Positions 15,087 to 18,176 of a stretch of DNA of 18,176 bases are shown here, piece after piece. The notes beneath the pieces were generated by a model. It was not told where the DNA came from. It saw only the letters and a program-made list of their open reading frames with translations, and ran no database searches. This stretch comes from Gammaproteobacteria bacterium (GTDB lineage Bacteria; Pseudomonadota; Gammaproteobacteria; PS1; Pseudothioglobaceae), in the NCBI GenBank assembly GCA_029941485.1, contig JAPYOZ010000014.1:1-18176 (forward strand). The letters run 5' to 3'. Position 1 is the first letter of the stretch; each line of letters begins with the position of its first letter. The position numbers and the translations under genes were made by a program.

Positions 15087-15830
15087 TTATAATTGTCGTT
15101 GCCTACTTGCCTCAAATAGTGCTATTCCAGTAGCAACAGAGACATTTAAACTCTCAACATTGCCTTGCATTGGAATTATTGCCAGTTGATCACACGATTG
15201 TTTGGTTAATTTTCTCAGTCCAGAGCCTTCAGCGCCCATCACAATTGCAGTTGGTGTGGCCAAGTCTATTTGATAAAGTGATTGATCCGTACTTCCATCA
15301 AGACCAACAATCCAAATATTTTGTTTTTGTAAGGCTTTAATAGTACGTGATAGATTAGTAACTTGAAAGATTTTTAACTGATTCAGCGCACCTGCAGAAG
15401 TCTTGTGTACTAACGCGTTAATTGGAGCAGAGCCGTCTTTGTTAATCACTACACAATCAACAGCAGCAGCATTGGCGCTACGTAAACAAGCTCCAAGATT
15501 TCTAGGATCTTGAATTGAATCTAAAATAAGTATTAAACTTGAATGTTTAAGCTTAGAAACATAGCCAATAAGTTCATCTTGATTTGGCAAAGTAGGTAGT
15601 AAGACTTCAGCCACAACTCCTTGATGAGTTTGAGTATTGCTGATTTTTTCAAGTTGTTGTTTGGAGGTTTTTACAACGTTAATACCGTGCTGATCAAGTT
15701 GCTTTATTAGAGTGCTTAAGCGTTTATCCTGTCTATTGTCCAATACAGAAACTCTAAGGATACATTGTGGGTTTGAATCAAGCTGTGCTTGAATACTGTG
15801 AAAGCCATAAATAAACAAGGATTTAGACAT
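15087..15830 (-). CDS. rlmB: 23S rRNA (guanosine-2'-O-)-methyltransferase RlmB (SpoU/TrmH family)
   Basis: SAM-dependent 2'-O-methylation of a guanosine in the 23S rRNA peptidyl-transferase region (Gm2251 in E. coli). It has 247 residues, versus 243 in E. coli. The N-terminal L30e-like substrate-binding domain covers about 1-75. The SPOUT knot motifs are QDPRNLGACLRSA (107-119, with the catalytic Arg and Asn), VMGAEGSGLR (197-206) and SLNVSVATGIALFEASRQR (227-245). The ATG at 15830 is used; a TTG directly before it would only add one residue. It lies 15 bases after surA and upstream of yceD. Elsewhere it usually follows rnr, so this position is less common. Confidence 0.93.
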   Translation of the reverse strand: MSKSLFIYGFHSIQAQLDSNPQCILRVSVLDNRQDKRLSTLIKQLDQHGINVVKTSKQQLEKISNTQTHQGVVAEVLLPTLPNQDELIGYVSKLKHSSLILILDSIQDPRNLGACLRSANAAAVDCVVINKDGSAPINALVHKTSAGALNQLKIFQVTNLSRTIKALQKQNIWIVGLDGSTDQSLYQIDLATPTAIVMGAEGSGLRKLTKQSCDQLAIIPMQGNVESLNVSVATGIALFEASRQRQL

Positions 15831-15845
15831 CAATGAATCTGTATT

Positions 15846-16754
15846 TTAGAGTTTATGATCGTATACCTCTATGTAAGCCTTCTCTCGTAGTCCTTTAATC
15901 CAGTTGTTAAAATAATCATTTCTCTTTTTTTGTATTATTTTAGATTTAATAGAAACAAGGTACATGTCGATACTGCGTTGATCAATAATTTTTATGATGC
16001 GCCAACCTTGAGAAGTTTTAAAAGGTTGGGATAATTCACCTTGTTTTAAACCTTGAAGAGTTTGTTTAAAAGCCTGAGGAAGTCTATCTTTGTCTAGCCA
16101 ATCGGACTCACCACCATTTTTATAAGAAGGGTCTTGAGAGTGTAGCTTCGCTAAACTTGAAAATGAAGTGCCGTCATTAATTTTGCCACTCAACTCTGAT
16201 AAAAACTGCTTAATCAGTTCATCTTCAGATTGCAATAATGAATCCGTTTGGTCAATCGAACTAATGGCTATTTGTGCAATTTTAATTTGTTGATTTAAGT
16301 TTTTTGAATTATTTGGATTTTCTTTAAGCGTGGCAGATATTTCTTTTTCTGTTGGTTTAAAATTAAGTTTTTGTAAAACAACTTGCTTAAGACCCCTGAG
16401 AGACAGCTGATCGGTAACATCCCTAACAATTTTGTTAAACTGGGGCAAAGCTTGTAATTGCATTAAAGTTAAGTTATTTTGTGCAGCGATTTTTGTCAAT
16501 GTAGTTTTGATAGAATTTGCTTTTGGCTTAACCCCCACTTCTTTTACTTTTTGTAATTGTAGCGCTAAATCTATTTGACGGTTAATCAGTGTTAATTTTT
16601 CTTCTTTGGTAGAAGATGGCTTAATCTCATTGCTGATTTTATCAAACGTAATTAAATCATCATTAACAATAGCAATAATACTATTAGGAGAAGACAAAGC
16701 ATTTAACGACCAAATAAAGACAAGTAATAACAGTTTTTTCATTTTAATCATCAT
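15846..16754 (-). CDS. surA: Periplasmic chaperone / peptidyl-prolyl isomerase SurA, single-parvulin form
   Basis: Escorts outer-membrane proteins to the BAM complex. A signal peptide is evident (MMIKMKK, then a hydrophobic stretch to about residue 20, cleavage near ALSS). The N-terminal chaperone domain (about 25-150) begins IIAIVNDDLITFDKI, the usual SurA/PpiD start. One parvulin domain covers about 155-260 (FSSLAKLHSQDPSYKNGGESDWL ... split; SQPFKTSQGWRIIKI), and a short C-terminal helix region at 261-302 completes the chaperone core. At 302 residues it is much shorter than E. coli SurA (428), which has two parvulin domains. ATGs at 16754, 16751 and 16742 are all possible starts; all keep the signal peptide. 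It directly follows lptD, the classic lptD-surA order, but pdxA and ksgA are not next. Confidence 0.9.
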   Translation of the reverse strand: MMIKMKKLLLLVFIWSLNALSSPNSIIAIVNDDLITFDKISNEIKPSSTKEEKLTLINRQIDLALQLQKVKEVGVKPKANSIKTTLTKIAAQNNLTLMQLQALPQFNKIVRDVTDQLSLRGLKQVVLQKLNFKPTEKEISATLKENPNNSKNLNQQIKIAQIAISSIDQTDSLLQSEDELIKQFLSELSGKINDGTSFSSLAKLHSQDPSYKNGGESDWLDKDRLPQAFKQTLQGLKQGELSQPFKTSQGWRIIKIIDQRSIDMYLVSIKSKIIQKKRNDYFNNWIKGLREKAYIEVYDHKL

Positions 16755-16821
16755 TAAGGTTGGCTAAATAGTTTGGCATGTTTTCTTACTAGATGTCTGT
16801 ACAGTTATGACGAAGTTGAAA

Positions 16822-18176
16822 TTATAGACCTTTCAGTACTAGTTCAAAATTAGTTACATTCTCATAATTATTACCATCGATATGATTTTTCAAATACTCT
16901 ACACGTAGGGCCCAGCAACAAGATTCATAGGCAATACCTGTGGTTTTTTTGTTGGTGATTGAATCAGTAATAGAACGATTAATACCGCCAAAAACATGAA
17001 CTTCTTGAGTAATAGGATAGGCGCCATACATTTCAACAGATTCGGTTTTACTGTCATCATGATGCGCTAAAGTTAAAAACTTTCTCGAATTCAATTGATA
17101 AGTCATAGAGTTATCATGTTTGTCAGTTTTATTAGTTTCTGGATCGTACTGTAATGAATTATCAAAAGTAAAATTATTAAATGAAAAATCAACTGAAGCA
17201 GCGATGTCAGAATATTTTCTACGGTCAATCAAGTTACCATCAATATTCATACCTTGATTATCAAGGTGGAAGATTTGGGCAGCTTTAAGGTTTAAGTGCG
17301 CATCTCCTGTTTCTTCATCAATAAAACTAGATTCAAGTCCAAAAGTAAAACTATTGGCGCTAGTAATTCTATCGATACCGGTAAATTTTTGTGTCGAGAA
17401 TAGATTGTCGTATGAGTCATTTTTATCTGCTGAATCAAAATTCGGCAAAGAGCTTTGATTCTTTTTAGGTGTATAGTTATAAGACAACCTTGGTGTAAGG
17501 GTTTGAATCAAGTCGGCGTTAAAAATATTAACATCCCTTTCTAGGAATAGCTTTGAACCAATTTCAAAACCATAAATAGAACGATTTTGATCGGCTGTAT
17601 TATCTAAGGAATAATCTGTAGTGGATAGGTTTAAACTAGGCGTTAATGAATATGCATTCGTTGATATTGATCGTTTAAGTTTGGCTTGCATGTGTGTACG
17701 TACGCCTGTTACATTGCCAGAATTTTTATGTGCAAATTTAGTGCTTGCTAGTGATAAGTTGATATTTCGATCGTTCATTCCTTTAAAGTCTTTAGAAACA
17801 AATAATTCAGGTGCTCGAGTATAAGAAGCACTACCACTATTGATCAGTTGCTCAGATTCAGTAAACCCAGATACTGTTAAATTGTGATCATCATCCTTAT
17901 ATGAAGCATCGATTTGAGAGATTAGAGATGATGCGGATGTATTGTCATGAGCAATATTTTTAAAGTAATTAGAGTCTGACACCCTGTTTGTTTTTATATT
18001 TACGTTGGTTTTTTCATTAACCAATAGATCAATTTTTGAATTTAGAAGCCAACGCTTGTTGCTAGTTATATCATCCTCATTTAGATAATGACCTTCGACT
18101 TCAAGTCGACCGTCTTTCCAATAATTTGTTTCAGCTATAAGCTGTCGATATTTACCTTCTATAACATTGCCACGAC
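16822..18176 (-). CDS. lptD: LPS-assembly protein LptD (partial, C-terminal beta-barrel; N-terminus off the right edge)
   Basis: Outer-membrane barrel that, with LptE, inserts lipopolysaccharide into the outer leaflet. About 451 codons are present and the frame is open to the right edge; no start codon lies inside as the true one. The sequence alternates short polar and hydrophobic strands typical of a large barrel, with the LptD-type NRVSDSNYF segment early. The C-terminus carries the adjacent cysteines in YESCCWALRVEYL, equivalent to E. coli Cys724/Cys725, which form essential inter-domain disulfides. It ends right at FELVLKGL, without the short glycine-rich tail many homologues have. surA lies 67 bases downstream. 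LptD and LptF show that this organism exports LPS or lipooligosaccharide. Confidence 0.94.
   Translation of the reverse strand, partial: RGNVIEGKYRQLIAETNYWKDGRLEVEGHYLNEDDITSNKRWLLNSKIDLLVNEKTNVNIKTNRVSDSNYFKNIAHDNTSASSLISQIDASYKDDDHNLTVSGFTESEQLINSGSASYTRAPELFVSKDFKGMNDRNINLSLASTKFAHKNSGNVTGVRTHMQAKLKRSISTNAYSLTPSLNLSTTDYSLDNTADQNRSIYGFEIGSKLFLERDVNIFNADLIQTLTPRLSYNYTPKKNQSSLPNFDSADKNDSYDNLFSTQKFTGIDRITSANSFTFGLESSFIDEETGDAHLNLKAAQIFHLDNQGMNIDGNLIDRRKYSDIAASVDFSFNNFTFDNSLQYDPETNKTDKHDNSMTYQLNSRKFLTLAHHDDSKTESVEMYGAYPITQEVHVFGGINRSITDSITNKKTTGIAYESCCWALRVEYLKNHIDGNNYENVTNFELVLKGL

Noticed and set aside
16798..16805. CTGTACAG palindrome in the lptD-surA gap
   Set aside because: Only eight bases, does not extend, and is not placed against a recognisable promoter; chance is likely.
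18022..18024. TTG at 18024 as a start of a shorter protein
   Set aside because: The frame is open to the right edge with LptD-like sequence upstream; the TTG is an internal leucine.
1..18176. Search for CRISPR repeats, tRNA/rRNA genes, insertion sequences, phage or defence genes
   Set aside because: Nearly all sequence is accounted for by recognisable core genes with gaps under 140 bases; no such structures were seen by eye, and a tRNA or repeat scan was not possible here.

Overview
The window is an AT-rich, tightly packed stretch of core chromosome from a Gram-negative gammaproteobacterium. The signs are an Lpt/SurA outer-membrane assembly set, a GlnD of the PII cascade, trxA followed by rho, and the yceD-rpmF-plsX-fabH order, all typical of Gammaproteobacteria. 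The compact layout, AT-rich codons and several shortened proteins would suit a streamlined marine or symbiotic sulfur-oxidiser-like lineage (SUP05/Thioglobus/vesicomyid-symbiont type). That placement is an inference from style and was not tested by a search.

Layout. (1) Bases 1-1393, minus strand: a Mth938/DUF498-domain gene translationally coupled to rodA, which is cut by the left edge. (2) Bases 1465-12334, plus strand: a Sel1-repeat protein, gltX, glnD, trxA, rho, lptF, queF, pcnB, a YbbO-like short-chain dehydrogenase, xseB and ispA. Most gaps are under 40 bases and several genes overlap. (3) Bases 12331-18176, minus strand: in transcription order lptD (cut by the right edge), surA, rlmB, yceD, rpmF, plsX and fabH. 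ispA and fabH meet tail to tail with overlapping stop codons.

Functions. Cell envelope: RodA (peptidoglycan elongation), LptF and LptD (LPS transport), SurA (outer-membrane protein chaperone), PlsX/FabH (phospholipid and fatty-acid initiation) and IspA (prenyl diphosphates). RNA and translation: GltX, Rho, PcnB, QueF, RlmB, L32 and YceD. Nitrogen signalling: GlnD. Redox: thioredoxin. DNA repair: XseB.

Control elements that can be argued from sequence are a divergent promoter pair with overlapping -10 boxes (1398-1428), an extended -10 promoter with a hairpin in the trxA leader (5863-5896), a dyad with a five-codon mini-frame in the rho leader (6337-6370), and an inverted repeat overlapping the yceD promoter (15057-15086). 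No convincing intrinsic terminator was seen.

No tRNA, rRNA, CRISPR array, insertion sequence, phage or toxin/defence module is visible, and nothing here looks like an undescribed multi-gene system. The points worth a second look are modest: gene architecture, shortened proteins and candidate regulatory sites.
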